64,000 bases of DNA from Xanthostigma xanthostigma (GCA_963575645.1 OY754466.1:2148001-2212000); one strand, 5' to 3'; numbered from the stretch's first letter, positions 22,941 to 34,481 are shown. The notes: generated by a model not told the origin, from the sequence alone. A program made the numbers and translations.

Positions 22941-23652
22941 TGGAGTTTACAATGTATTTACAAAACTCAGAAAAACCCAGAAAAATCCACTCGAAATCGA
23001 AATTACAAAATTAGGGGTTGAATTTTGTGTACTTAATAGTATTGATAAGATGAAATAAAATAAAAAAGCCATAAAATTAAAACAAACGAGCACTAAAGGA
23101 AGACGATGAATAATATTTGAAAATTGACAGCTCTTCTTTACATTATGTAACATTTATCAAAGCACGAAAGCTATATAACGTGAAAACATATTTTATAGTG
23201 CAACATTTGCGCGAATCAAATTTGCAATATAAAACGTAATGATGCAGCTAGCCGACCGCTAGTTAGGAATAATTCAACCTCAGTCTGTGCTAAAATATAC
23301 CTTTAAAGTCGTAAAATTTACAAGTCATCAAAGGCAATGTAATCCTGTTTTACGTTTTAAGACGATATTTCCAAAACGAACCGACATTTCCATTCGTTTA
23401 GCGAATAAGATGGGGCTCACATTAAATCATAAAATGCGCAAAGCTGCCATGCATGTGTTGGTACGCCTGTTTTATGTATAAGCAAAAGAGGTAGAGAGAT
23501 GTGCGCCGCGTACTACCATAGATATAATATCTCGTTTTATAAATACATGTCTTTGCATACAGTCCAAACCTGAGTGAGTGAGAACAAAATACTAGTAAGT
23601 AGATTTCGCCCTGTTATCTAGATGTCGCCTTCAACTAAAGCCATGTTAAAAC
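22941..23652. other. unassigned DNA
   Basis: Short open frames (22947-23153 minus, 23287-23481 plus) show no recognisable motif. Confidence 0.3.
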
Positions 23653-24618
23653 TAGTGATGTGCCGGATCGTTAAAAATGTATATCCGCGGATACGGATTT
23701 TTGGTTTCAAGATCCGCGAACACGGATACGGATCTTAACTTTCTTAGAGTACGCGGCGGTAAATAATGCACATCGACCTTTGAAAAGAGACTATCTGTTA
23801 TGGGAAAAAGTTATTGACCTCTTTACGAGTTAACTCTCATAACAGATTGTCTCTTTCCAAAGATCGACGTGCAATATCTCATTATAAAGATAGTTGATTT
23901 AGTACCTTTGAGTTATTTACTCACTACGATAAATTTTTGCAATACAAAGCTGGTGCCAAATACGATTTAAAAAAATAAAAAATAATCTGAATGGAATTTA
24001 ACAGGTTTTCATTATTACCTAATCACCTATATACAGGATGAGTTTTAAGTTGTTGCTTTTTTTTTATAGCGTGTAAAAATCAAATAGACGAGCAAATATT
24101 TCAAATAGTTTTTTTTATCAAAACTCAAAAATAAGTGAGAAACAGACTTTCGAAGTTTAAAATAAATTTTATTAAATTTTCATTAATTTTGAGGTCGGTC
24201 CTGGGGTTATATTATGTCACTATGGAAATAAGTTGTTATTATCAAGTATGTGTATTGTTCTCTTTTTGAACAATTTCTGTGAATACTTGATAATAATAAC
24301 ATATTTCCGTAGTGACATAATATAACTCCAGGACCGACCTCAAAATTAAAGAAAATTTAATAAAATTTATTTAAACTTCGAAAGGCTGTTTCTCTCTTAT
24401 TTTTGAGTTTTGATAAAAAAACTATTTGAAATATTTGCTCGTCTATTTGATTTTTACACGCTGTAAAAAAAAAGCATCAACTTAAAACTCACCCTGTATA
24501 TATAAAATTTCATCTATATGAATTGAAAATTAATAAGGTAAAAGATCCGCCAAAAACTAACGGATACGGATCTTTCTTCTCCCTCGGATATCCGCGGATA
24601 CGGATATCCGGCACATCA
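23653..24618. mobile_element. hAT-like element family I, copy 1, carrying a nested MITE
   Basis: Left end TAGTGATGTGCCGGATCG and right end ATATCCGGCACATCA. Subterminal ATCCGCGGATACGGAT runs are repeated. The same element without the nested insertion is at 50096-50614. Confidence 0.7.
24034..24495. mobile_element. foldback MITE with TATA flanks, nested in family I
   Basis: CAGGATGAGTTTTAAGTTG at the left end pairs with its complement ending CACCCTG. Arms are about 215 bp. TATA is present on each side. The matching empty site at about 50480-50500 has only one set, so a 4-bp TATA target duplication is indicated. A relative with the same features is at 56584-57344. Confidence 0.8.
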
Positions 24619-24974
24619 AAAGTGCCGCGCCAATTGCACGGTTTTACTCCCAACCAAACGCGCTATTTAGGTGTTTCACATAAAAAAATCCGGTACGGCA
24701 CTGGCGCGATGTAGTAGACATGGGTTGACGACGATTCAAACGATAAACGCATGGAATGAAAGTCACGGATAATAACGCTCTCCCGTAACCCCATAAAACG
24801 AAAGTACGGGTCTATTCTACAGTCTGCCCGACTATGGCACTAAACAGTAACCTACGTAAGGCTACGTAGTATGTCCTCTGTAGAAAAAAAAACACTTCAT
24901 ATACAGTCGATCATTTAAATTTCATAAAATCATGCTCGGCTACACCCTCGAAAAATTATTATTCATTAGTAGAT
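24619..24974. other. unassigned DNA
   Basis: No gene or repeat partner seen. Confidence 0.3.
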
Positions 24975-25310
24975 TAGTGATGCGTCGCTCGTGAGCGAGT
25001 CGATCTTTTTTTTTGTGAATGACTCCGAGCGCCATTGCTCTGTACTGTTGCATTCGCACATTTGCAGAGCGCACACAGAACAGAGCACAGAGACACTAGT
25101 GAACTTTGCACGTACGGAGTTATCTTTGCTGAGTCGTTTAATGTTGAATGGCATACTGTTTACAGTGACTTAAACCATTCACATTGACGTCGTTGACAAA
25201 GATATATTGTAACAATAAACATTATTATTGTTAAGCTTTTATTATACTTTATAGTTTATCCGTAATGCGAATAAAATATTAAGATCAGAATCATATGAAA
25301 AATAGTAGAA
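24975..25310 (+). mobile_element. hAT-like element family O, copy 2
   Basis: Starts TAGTGATGCGTCGCTCGTG and continues through the shared CATTCGCACATTTGCAGAGC and GTAACAATAAACATTATTAT. It is internally shorter than copy 1. The 3' terminus is missing. Confidence 0.6.
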
Positions 25311-25322
25311 ATGCACAACGTA

Positions 25323-25905
25323 TCATATTTATTAATATGCTAAGGTTAAGATATTTCCGTCCCTTTTTAGAAAAAACCTCACAATTTCTCCACATAAATT
25401 GTATATCATTTTACAGATAATTGCTTGTTCTACTGACATTGACAACTAAAAAAAATTTATTATTGCTTTTGTTTTTGTAAATGAATTAATTAACAGCAAC
25501 GCTGAACAACGTCTGCCATCTGACGACTTTAATTTTGAAACAACGTCAACACTTCGATCTGTCATCTGACCTTCATATTGTAAATACTGCATACTGCCAT
25601 CTGACGCCTTTAATTTTGAAACAGCGAGCAACGCTGAACAACGTCACAGCAATGCTGCATGATGCCATCTGACGGCTTAGCTCAACGCTTTTGCTACTTG
25701 CGCTTCTATATGACAATTTTAGTAAAATATTTCTTTGATCTGTCATCTGAGCTTCATATTGTAATACAACAAAAAGAAGAACGTTATAAGCAGTGTACAA
25801 AATTAGAAACGAATTGAATACCTGCAATCATATTTAAAAAATAATTTTGTAAAGTGATAATTATTATACTTATTTAGTGCGAATAATTCGCACAGGTCAC
25901 TCTAG
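25323..25905 (+). mobile_element. non-autonomous Helitron HelA, copy 4
   Basis: A|TC at 25323, hairpin GTGCGAATAATTCGCAC, end CTAG|T at 25905. 583 bp. One internal TTACAAT... module is shortened relative to copies 5 and 6. Confidence 0.9.
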
Positions 25906-26338
25906 TATTTACTATTACGCTATACTTTTGTCTACGAGTGTCGCGAGTGAACTATACCTTAAGCGGCCTATGTCACGCCTTCTGATAGACACATGTGTGC
26001 AACGCAGTATGTAGAGTAGGGTTACTTTCTATAGGATGCATACATAATATTATCCATCCAATTGGATCTGGCACATGAATGGTGTGCAAAGCAGAGCTGT
26101 ATTGAAGAACGTGACTAGTGGGGAAATCCCCGCGCAACACAAACCCTGATCGAGCCATCAAGGCTTTACGAACAAATTGAAACAGGTCCCGAATTTATAA
26201 ATCTCCTTGCGTCCTACCGGCTTACATTATTGCGTCATTCTCTCGATTTTATTCGAAAATAAAAAATGAGGAAAGCGTTTGTATATATCATGAAATCACA
26301 TATACCTACGCAAGATTCAAAATAATTTATTCAAACTA
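25906..26338. other. unassigned DNA
   Basis: Includes GC-balanced sequence around 25970-26160 with no supported frame or motif. Confidence 0.3.
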
Positions 26339-26936
26339 CTAGTGTGACCTGTGCGAATTATTCGCACTAAATAAGTATAATAATTATCACTTTACAAAAT
26401 TATTTTTTAAATATGATTGCAGGTATTCAATTCGTTTCTAATTTTGCACACTGCTTATAACGTTCTTCTTTTTGTTGTATTACAATATGAAGCTCTGATG
26501 ACAGATCGAAGAAATATTTTACTAAAATTGTCATATAGAGGCGCAAGTAGCAAAAGCGTTGAGCTAAGACGTCAGATGGCATCATGCAGCATTGCTGTGA
26601 CGTTGTTCAGCGTTGCTCGCTGTTTCAAAATTAAAGCCGTTAGATGTCAGTATGCAGTATTGTGTCTGTTGTATTACAATATGAAGGTCAGATGTCAGAT
26701 CGAAGTGTTGACGTTGTTTTAAAATAAAAGCCGTCAGATGGCAGACGTTGTTCAGCGTTGCTGTATTTTAATTAATTTACAAAAACAAAAACAATAATAA
26801 ATTTCTTAGTTGTCGATGTCAGTAGAGCAAGCAATTATCTGTAAAATGATATATAATTTATGTGGAGAAATTGTGAGGTTTTTTCTAAAATGGGAGGCAA
26901 ACATCTTTAACCTTAGCGTATTAATATAATATATGA
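26339..26936 (-). mobile_element. non-autonomous Helitron HelA, copy 5
   Basis: Minus-strand TC start at 26936, CTAG end at 26339, intact hairpin. 598 bp, full length. The strand opposite to the Helitron holds an open frame at 26417-26722. Confidence 0.9.
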
Positions 26937-27248
26937 TACCCAGACTACTTTTTATTTAGAAGTTGTAGTAAACCAAAGAAAACAACTTATTATAATAGAA
27001 ACTATCTTTTTTTTATTTTGGATTATTTGTCTCCCCTCGGGCATCGTGGCCAGTGTGGTGTATACTATTTTTCTTCATACCTCGGTCGTAAGTACGCTTA
27101 TTAAATACATTTATTAATAACATAAAAATACAGATAAATTCCAAGCAAGCAGCTTTGAGGTTATATACGTAAAATCAAGGATGACAGCTGGTCGCGACTA
27201 TTAGCCAAAATGTATTAGGATTGCTATGGAAACGATATCTAAACAATA
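26937..27248. other. unassigned spacer
   Basis: No feature supported. Confidence 0.3.
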
Positions 27249-27256
27249 GTTGATAG

Positions 27257-27583
27257 TAGAGCTGTAACAAACCGTATGTATTCGTTACTGAGTAATGGGT
27301 ACATCAAAGTAACGAATCGTTACTTACAAATTCATTTCGTTACTCGCATTTGTCGTATCCATGTCAGTTCGACTCGTTTGATGCGGTTATACGTTATGCG
27401 AACGAAGTCATACCGTATCACGTATGCAACGCGCCTCGATGCGATGGTACATGCTTGATGCTGTTAGTATACGATTGTATGTCGTATGAAAAGTAACGAG
27501 TAACGTAACGGTACGAAAGTAACGGGTACTGGTTCTTTAAGTAACATAAGGGTACACAATTTCTCGTTACTTTTACAGCTCTA
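27257..27583. mobile_element. hAT-type MITE family M, copy 1
   Basis: Ends TAGAGCTGTAA and TTACAGCTCTA are perfect inverses. Both flanks read GTTGATAG (27249-27256, 27584-27591), a perfect 8-bp target duplication. The interior is rich in CGTTACT/AGTAACG dyads. The sister copy is at 36455-36796 in the opposite orientation. Confidence 0.9.
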
Positions 27584-27591
27584 GTTGATAG

Positions 27592-28140
27592 GTGATTTTT
27601 TCTTTAATGCCGCCGGAACGTACGCACTTCCCGCATCAGTGCGTAAATGTTTGACTTTCTGCCTTACAGTTGATGCCGAAAGTATGTTCTTTCGATCGAG
27701 GTTTGAAGAAAAACAACTTGTAAAAATGCTTTTGAAATTGGACTTCTTCTATAACAGACTCTGATATTGTTTTTTCCAAAATTCGTATTCATTGAAGATA
27801 TTCCTAACTTTAACTTGAGAGTCTTTTTTAATCTATGTACTAGCGATGCAGCATGCAGCACAGGTGCTGCATAAGAGCTGCATTATGCGATTATAATGTA
27901 TGCATGCGGTCGGAGTGCAACAGACGGGGATAGCGAACACACACACACATAAACACACAGACGTAACGTACTTTAACGTAAGCGCACCGTCCGTAAACAT
28001 AGAGTGTGCGTTGTAACCAAAGGTCAACAACGACTCTACTCAACACGACTGCAGGGAATGAAGAACATTATGTCATACGTATCCGCGGCCACAAGACCAA
28101 GTGGCTTAGGTAGAATTTTTAACCGTTTTTAAACGCTTGA
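27592..28140. other. unassigned DNA; (CA)n near 27930-27960
   Basis: A short ACACACACACACATAAACAC stretch is the only simple repeat. No gene recognised. Confidence 0.3.
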
Positions 28141-28152
28141 CTCCGTACCTAT

Positions 28153-28560
28153 ATTTCTTTACTTCTTTATATTGTGCGTGTCCCTGTTGGGACGACTATG
28201 GGCTCCATAGAATGTTCCAGACCACGACAACAATGGAAAGCAGGTAAAAACCCGACCTTCTTACCTAAATAAATGAATATCTATCTATCTATCTATCTAT
28301 TTCTATACTTCTTTATATTGTCGCGTGCCCCTGTTGGGACGACTATGGGCTCCATAGAATGTTCCAGACCACGACAACAATGGAAAGCAGGTAAAAACCC
28401 GACCTTCTTACCTAAATAAATGAATATCTATCTATCTATCTATTTATTTCTATACTTCTTTATATTGTCGCGTGCCACTGTTGGGACGACTATGGGCTCC
28501 ATAGAATGTTCCAGACCACGACAACAATGGAAAACAGGTAAAAACCCGACCTTCTTAGAA
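28153..28560 (+). repeat. 147-bp tandem repeat, ~2.8 units, with (TATC)n
   Basis: The landmark GTTGGGACGACTATGGGCTC recurs at 28186, 28333 and 28480, giving a period of 147 bp. The first two units end AATAAATGAATATCTATC and a (TCTA)n run. The third unit leaves the pattern after GACCTTCTTA and runs into the promoter-like block. Confidence 0.8.
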
Positions 28561-29065
28561 TTGCCTGGAGAATGCAATGCATGTCAAGAAAGGTGGAGAT
28601 GCTTCTAGAAGATTCGATAGGCGGGGGACGAAGCTATAAAATGCGAGCGGAGTGGTTGGCAAGTCAGTCAGTCAGTTGTTCGTGAGACGCTCATGTGTTG
28701 ATACAGTGCCAGTGCGTTGCGACATAAATCATTAAGTGCAGTTATATAAATCTGGTTTAACATAAATAACTTTTTGTAAATAATCGTGTGTATATAGTTA
28801 ATGGACAAGTGTGCTAATAAACTTTGGTATATGTGTTCCTGTATTTTAAATATTTTGTGTACATAATTAGTGACTCTATATTCTTCGGTTACTTAGTTTT
28901 CTATTTTATTATTTAGAACTATTAGTTTTTTTCCGTTAACGTTACTATTATTGTCTGTTAAAGAAGTACGCTTTCGCTGTGTGTTTAACTGTTTTGTTAA
29001 ACGCTCATTACTGTAAATAAATAATTTCCACCACGAACTAAGACAGTTCTGTTATAATATGTTTG
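28478..29065 (+). mobile_element. possible solo LTR or retroelement promoter region
   Basis: Starts TGTTGGGACGACTATGGG, a wording similar to insect LTR starts. It contains a TATA box (28635), an initiator (28664) and AATAAA-type signals near 28818 and 28858. No partner LTR, primer-binding site or coding region is seen, and the right end is not defined. The alternative is a host heat-shock-type promoter, or decayed sequence. Confidence 0.35.
28603..28680 (+). promoter_or_regulatory. promoter-like module: heat-shock element, TATA box, initiator
   Basis: TTCTAGAAGATTC (28603-28615) is a perfect three-unit TTCnnGAAnnTTC heat-shock element. TATAAAA lies at 28635-28641, and TCAGTCAGTCAGTT at 28664-28677 puts an initiator A 31 bp after the TATA start. 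This spacing is ideal for pol II. No convincing open frame follows within several hundred bases, so any product would be non-coding or retroelement RNA. Confidence 0.6.
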
Positions 29066-29379
29066 TTTCAAATCTTGGGACAGCTTTTTCAAATACTTCC
29101 CGTTATCCGATTGAACAAAGAAAGTTATAAAGCTAAATAAAAGCGTTTAAAAATACGACATAGCCGATTTTGAATTGTGACCTCAGATGAAACATCTACT
29201 GTGAATAGCGGCAGTGTTTAAAGCCTCATTTCAGGATAATAAACTGCAAAAGCATGTTTCTAGCGTTTCGCTAGACTGCCACCACAGACAAACATCGCAC
29301 AAACAATTCCGTTCAATGCAGCAAAACATTGCAGACTGTTGTTTAGGATGCTTCAGCGCCGTCACAAATCTGCTTTGTA
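29066..29379. other. unassigned spacer
   Basis: An open frame at 29214-29396 runs into the Helitron and is not credible as a gene. Confidence 0.3.
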
Positions 29380-30111
29380 TCTGTAATAATATATAAAACT
29401 GAAGAGTTTGTTTGTTTGTTTGGTTGAACGCGCTAATCTCAGAAACTACTGGTTCGAATTGAAAAAAAAATTTTTTGTTGGATAGCCCATTTATCGAGGA
29501 AGGCTATAGGCTATATAATATTTCGCTATGACCAATTGGAGCGGAACATCAATGAAAAATGTTGCAAGATGTATCTCAAAATTAGTCCGTCCGAAAAAAA
29601 TATTATCAGGTGAAATGCCTTAACTAAATATTGCAATATTAGCGCGTCATGTCCACAAGCCCGGATAGCTCAGTCGGTAGAGCGTAAGACTCTTAATGCC
29701 AGGGTCCAGGGTTCAAGCCCCACGTCAGCGAATATATTTTTATTTATTTTTTTTATTTTCAACATTGCTTTCTTCTAAGGCTTACATTTCAATTTTTTAA
29801 AATTTTATTACGACTAATTAAAATTAAATACATCTAATTAATAGCTCATTTGAAAACTGTTACAATTATAGGTACCTATATAAAAATAATTTTCCTACAG
29901 TGTTTTCAATCAAATATTCATTATATTAAAAAAAAATTATTAGTTAAAAAACTGTTTTTTATCGACAAAAACTTTTGAACGGTAACTCCGATCATCATGA
30001 AATTTGGACACAACATTCATTTCGGCAAACTAAGATGAATATGCGTACTCATGTCCCTCCCTTCTCCATTCGTTCTTTTGCACCCGGGTGAAACCGGGAC
30101 GGGACCGCTAG
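29380..30111 (+). mobile_element. non-autonomous Helitron HelB, copy 1, carrying a tRNA-like segment
   Basis: Start A|TCTGTAATAATATATAAAA. The 3' end has hairpin CCCGG-GTGAAA-CCGGG, then ACGGGACCG and CTAG|T at 30108-30111. The ends and AT insertion match Helitron rules. The tRNA-like block lies at 29659-29730. Sister copies: 35217-35822 (complete, minus) and 63755-64000 (cut by the window edge). No helicase. Confidence 0.85.
29659..29730 (+). tRNA. tRNA-Lys-like pseudogene inside Helitron HelB copy 1
   Basis: Starts GCCCGGATAGCTCAGTCGGT, which is tRNA-Lys wording. The loop CTCTTAA would give anticodon CTT, and the B box is GGTTCAAGCCC. The anticodon stem and the acceptor stem (GCCCGGA against GTCAGCG) are broken, so it should not fold as a functional tRNA. 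It is probably carried cargo, perhaps from a SINE. Confidence 0.7.
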
Positions 30112-30289
30112 TTATATATATTCGCTTTTCCACGGCAACACCGATTGTTTACAAAAGGTTCAAATTATATTTATCGATAACAGCGAATCCACTTTTCAAC
30201 GGCAATTACTCGGAATTATATATAAAAGGTGTAATTTATAAAGCCGACCTATTTTGATTAATTACTGTACACCAACATGAAATCCCGAA

Positions 30290-30735
30290 CAATTTCCACA
30301 CAATACGTGGCTATATAGAGCCATCTATTGATGTAGTTTATTACATTTTTTACTTTACACTGCGTGTAACATATAAATACCCGCCATTGTATAGCACAAA
30401 AAAATTCCAGCCAATTGGGCGACGGGACCATTCCCAAAATGGTGACATAATAAAGAAAATCAAATTTCTGATTACGCGTGAGGTGACGCAGGTAATGGCT
30501 AGTTTTCGATATGATATTCGCTATCCGTTGAAATCTACATAATATGTTCCACGTCATGTATCAAAGCATGCTAAACTAGTTTATTTCTGACAGATCTACA
30601 AAACAACAGAACAGCTGATTTTTTTTTATTTAGGTACAAAATATTTCCGAAACTATAAAGTTTAAAAAAAAATTTAAAGAAACATTCTTGAAAAAAAAAA
30701 TAAATGGAATAATAAGACGTTATTTATTCGGAAGA
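30290..30735 (-). mobile_element. repeat family C, uninterrupted reverse copy
   Basis: Contains the complements of GAATGGTCCCGTCGCCC, ACATGACGTGGAACATATTA and GATCTGTCAGAAATAAACTA in the order seen at 15500-17570, without the 1.5-kb insertion. It is the empty-site reference. Confidence 0.65.
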
Positions 30736-31330
30736 TAAATGAAGCGAATAAATAGCTACTTAGGCTACTATGGCCATAAGTATTCAACATTATCTATACG
30801 CAATCTACAAATCCGGGCGAAGCCGGACCGAACCGGTTGGTTATTTATAATCCAGAAATGATTATTTCCATATACTTTTATTCTATACTGAGCATAGGAA
30901 TAAAATCGCAATCGAACCATTAGGGTGCAAACATATACTTCTGTCTTTTTTTACGCCGTAAGCACTGGCGTATCCATGAGGACAAAACAATCACGGGGGA
31001 CCCGGCTTAAGAAATTTCTAATTTGCTCCCTCTTGGGCTAAAAGCTGGGTACGCCCATGTTAAAGTCATAGAAAAAGACAAAGTTTTTGAAACAGAGATA
31101 CTTTATTCAGATTGAATGCAAGTACATCAACCAATCCTATCATCGGAGAAATCAGGGAATTACATCGAAGAAAGAGACGCAGATATATTTTCGATACGCT
31201 TTGTTGCCTTCGCTCACCGCACATTGAGTAGATAGACAGTGATTCATATAGTAAATTATTAAATATATGTTATTTCCAGTCGAGATGAAAACGTGACGGC
31301 AGAACTATGTGTATACAGTATGTAAACACG
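30736..31330. other. unassigned DNA
   Basis: A GGGCGAAGCCGGACCGAACCGG stretch near 30816 resembles a decayed Helitron 3' hairpin. The rest is without assignment. Confidence 0.3.
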
Positions 31331-31874
31331 TAAGGTGCACATAGGGAAATTAACATTGGGAAAAAATGACTGGATCAGAGTGAGCCTTGAAATCTTGTTT
31401 TTCAATTTTACAGATAATATTCTTTTGCAAAATGAATGTGTATACTACCGAAGAAAATATTCAAATGATTACAACATAATCGGACTTTTTTTATTAATGG
31501 GACATTAAATTACCAAAAATACTTAAATATGGTGCGAGATAAAATATCTCCGCCTATTCGTGTTGAACCTAAAGACAATAGAGTCACTGATTTACCAACG
31601 CGCATACGTTATACCAGTCAGACAATTTTTGAATGAAATGTTTCCAAACAGATGGAGTTGTTTTTTTGTTTTGTTTTTGTACAAAAAAATTAAAATAATG
31701 ATTTATAAGAGTTTTTTATTATTAAAAAAGCCAAGTAAAATAAAAATAAATCAAAATAAAATAGAAGTCCTCAAGATTACCACGATAATTCAATAGAAAT
31801 AACAATTAATGCAGTCATGGCTAACTCTGATCCAAGTATAATTTCCCGATGCTAATTTCCCTATGTGCACCTTA
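31331..31874. mobile_element. mariner-like TIR element with transposase remnant
   Basis: Perfect inverted ends of 20 or more bp start TAAGGTGCACATAGGGAAAT and mirror at 31853-31874. TA at both edges fits a mariner target site. Inside, the plus-strand frame (31560-31796) contains PVRQFLNEMFPNRW. This resembles the conserved FPxRWIG region of Tc1/mariner-type DDE transposases, just before the WPPRSPDL motif, which is lost here. A related fragment lies at 56158-56335. Confidence 0.6.
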
Positions 31875-32089
31875 CGCGTTTAGACACTGTATATAGGTAG
31901 TTCAGCAATGAGACGATGTGTTCACGGCGCGAGTGACTGGGATCAGGTTATGCAGTTACGTGTACAACAGATCTGTGCGGTTAATCATGCACAAATTCCT
32001 TTGCCTGACGACAATTACAAACCCATTCACCGCATTGTAAGGATCGTTAGTCTATTAGTGACAACCAGTTAGTTAACCCTCAAGTGAAC
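31875..32089. other. unassigned spacer
   Basis: Nothing supported. Confidence 0.3.
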
Positions 32090-32251
32090 GCGTCAATTAA
32101 TCAATCGTGCACAACGGATAGTTAATATCATATTGAATACTAGCCATTACCCGCGTCACCTCACGCGATTTCAGAAAATTTATTATCTTTATTATAATCA
32201 AATGACAACATTTCTGAAGTTGGAATGATCCCGTCGCCCAATTGGCTGGAA
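32090..32251 (+). mobile_element. repeat family C fragment
   Basis: TATTGAATACTAGCCATTAC through CCCGTCGCCCAATTGGCTGG matches 17410-17545. It is cut at its right end exactly by Helitron copy 6. Confidence 0.65.
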
Positions 32252-32833
32252 TCATATATATTAATACGCTAAGGTTAAAGATGTTTGCCTCCCTTTTTAG
32301 AAAACATCTCACAATTTCTCCACATAAATTATATATCATTTTACAGATAATTGCTTGCTCTACTGACATCGACAACTAAAAAATTTATTATTGCTTTCGT
32401 TTTTGTAAATTAATTAATTAACAGCAACGCTGAACAACGTCTGCCATCTGACGGCTTTAATTTTGAAACAACGTCAACACTTCGATCTGTCATCTGACCT
32501 TCATATTGTAATACAACAGACACAATACTGCATACTGCCATCTGACGGATTTAATTTTGAAACAGCGAGCAACGCTGAACAACGTCACAGCAATGCTGCA
32601 TGATCCCATCTGACGGCTTAGCTCAACGCTTTTGCTACTTGCGCCTCTATATGACAATTTTAGTAAAATATTTCTTCGATCTGTCATCTGAGCTTCATAT
32701 TGTAATACAACAAAAAGAAGAACGTTATAAGCAGTGTGCAAAATTAGAAACGAATTGAATACCTGCAATCATATTTAAATAATAATAATTATTATACTTA
32801 TTTAGTGCGAATAATTCGCACAGGTCACACTAG
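32252..32833 (+). mobile_element. non-autonomous Helitron HelA, copy 6
   Basis: A|TC at 32252, intact hairpin, end CTAG|T at 32833. 582 bp. It is inserted into family C at GGCTGGAA|TT; the reverse copy of C at 30290-30735 shows the unoccupied sequence. Confidence 0.9.
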
Positions 32834-33425
32834 TTTTTTTTATAATGAGAAAGAAAATAAATAACAAAACTCCCGATACGGAGTAACGGAACGGACATCA
32901 CTGAGACGACACGGTTACGATACTGATGCTTAACTGACCAGCTTAATAAAATATTAGATTGTAATTTTAATACTGTTTTTTAATGACATACGAAGAAGGA
33001 AATAAACAGAAATATATATTTGATTGTTGGTAAACATTTTTGTTTTTGCGTGTACATTATTGACATTCATTGTTGGCGTCGATCGATAAGTGGTCGTTGG
33101 TTGCACACATCGACCGCAGAATTTGTGCGAGCGCCGCAAGCTACCGCACCGTTTGTTGCGAAAGCATATTGAGTCAGACGTCGTTAAATACGGGTATCTG
33201 TACTCGATGGATGTGGGAGTTGACTCGCATATTCAACAATCGCACTCAATTCTAACCACTGATCTCTAAGAATACAATGTAAATGGCGCCCGTTCGGCAC
33301 CGTCATATTTAGTAGGAGCCACGAGACGTATCGGTGAGGAGGAGCTAATTTAATCGCACCCGATCGAGATGAAGACAAGAATTACAGTAGCTTTTCCCGC
33401 GGCAAGTTAGTTTTGCTAATATAAT
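32834..33425. other. unassigned DNA
   Basis: Open frames at 33070-33255 (plus) and 33184-33378 (minus) are short and unrecognised. Confidence 0.3.
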
Positions 33426-34028
33426 ATAATTTTTATATAAATAAAATTATCGACCAATTTTTCAGACAATATATTAACAAAAAAATATATAATTAATACA
33501 TTAACGTTTCAATCCGGATTTGGACCTTCTTCAGAACTGATCTAAAAAATATAAGAAAAAATAATAACCTATTATTTTTTCATTATTTTGATAATAACAA
33601 AAATATTAAGAGCACTGTGGTTTGAATCTAATAAAAAATAGAGAATAGTTACTTCTTACCACAACAAGTTTATTAGTGGATGTACATTTCGAGAGCTATG
33701 CTCTCATCTTCAGCAATACACTAAACTGATGAGAGCATAGCTCTCGAAATGTACATCCACTAATAAACTTGTTGTGGTAAGAAGTAACTATTCTCTATTT
33801 TTTATTTTGATAATCATTAATAATTTTGAAAGATTTTATAAAAAGCTAATTAGATTTTAAATATTAATTATTTTTATATTTTTTAGATCAGTTCTGAAGA
33901 AGGTCCAAATCCGGATCGAAACGTTAATGTATTAATTATATATTTTTTCGTTAATATATTGTCTGAAAAATTGGTCGATAATTTTATTTATTGAAGAGTT
34001 CTAATCAGATGTTAATCAAAGATTAATA
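33426..34028. mobile_element. foldback family B, copy 1, with a nested perfect hairpin
   Basis: Outer arms run 33440-33553 and 33875-33991, with inner motif CTTCTTCAGAACTGATCTAA and outer motif TTTTTCAGACAATATATTAA. The right end GAAGAGTTCTAATCAGATG matches the fragment nested in Helitron copy 3. Other copies are at 52575, 54954 and 58455. A separate hairpin is inserted in the loop. Confidence 0.75.
33631..33805. repeat. perfect hairpin, 78-bp arms, 19-nt loop
   Basis: The arms 33631-33708 and 33728-33805 are exact reverse complements as read base by base. The stem includes TTTCGAGAGCTATGCTCTCA. It lies in the loop of the foldback element and is unrelated to it. No open frame. Confidence 0.9.
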
Positions 34029-34087
34029 AGAATAATTTTTTAATAATTAATAAGAATAACTTTTATATCTTATATATTATTCTAAAA

Positions 34088-34481
34088 CTTGGTAGTGGGA
34101 GCACTAGACTCGCATTCATGAGGTACCGGGTTCGGATCCCGGCGGGGGCAGATGTGGCTGGGACTTTTTCCTGTTGCCACTCGCCGAGAAAAGGTAATTC
34201 CTGCACCGGCCGTCTTGTTGAGGCTTTCCATGGTTTCTCTCAGTAATTCCAGATAAATATCGCGATGATTTCTTATTTCAGGCCATGGCCTTCTCGACTC
34301 CTAGGCTCAAAATTTGCCTACCTTATCCTAATGTCCTAAAATTCCTTCATTCGCCCATTGCTATTAAGTTTAAAAATGTAGAAAATAACGGGAAGTGTGA
34401 TAGATGGAAAATTGTAATGGTGCGAATGGCGTCTGTCATGACAGTCGAGAAACGGACGTTAAACGCATTATTATTATTATT
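34088..34481 (+). mobile_element. tRNA-derived SINE (family S), most complete copy
   Basis: The tRNA-related head GGTAGTGGGAGCACTAGACT with B box GGTTCGGATCC is followed by a body of about 300 bp and an (ATT)n tail at 34468-34481. The body motif GGCCATGGCC and the end TCGAGAAACGGACGTTAAAC are shared with the other copies. Transcription would be by pol III and mobilisation by a partner LINE. No clear flanking duplication was found. Confidence 0.8.
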
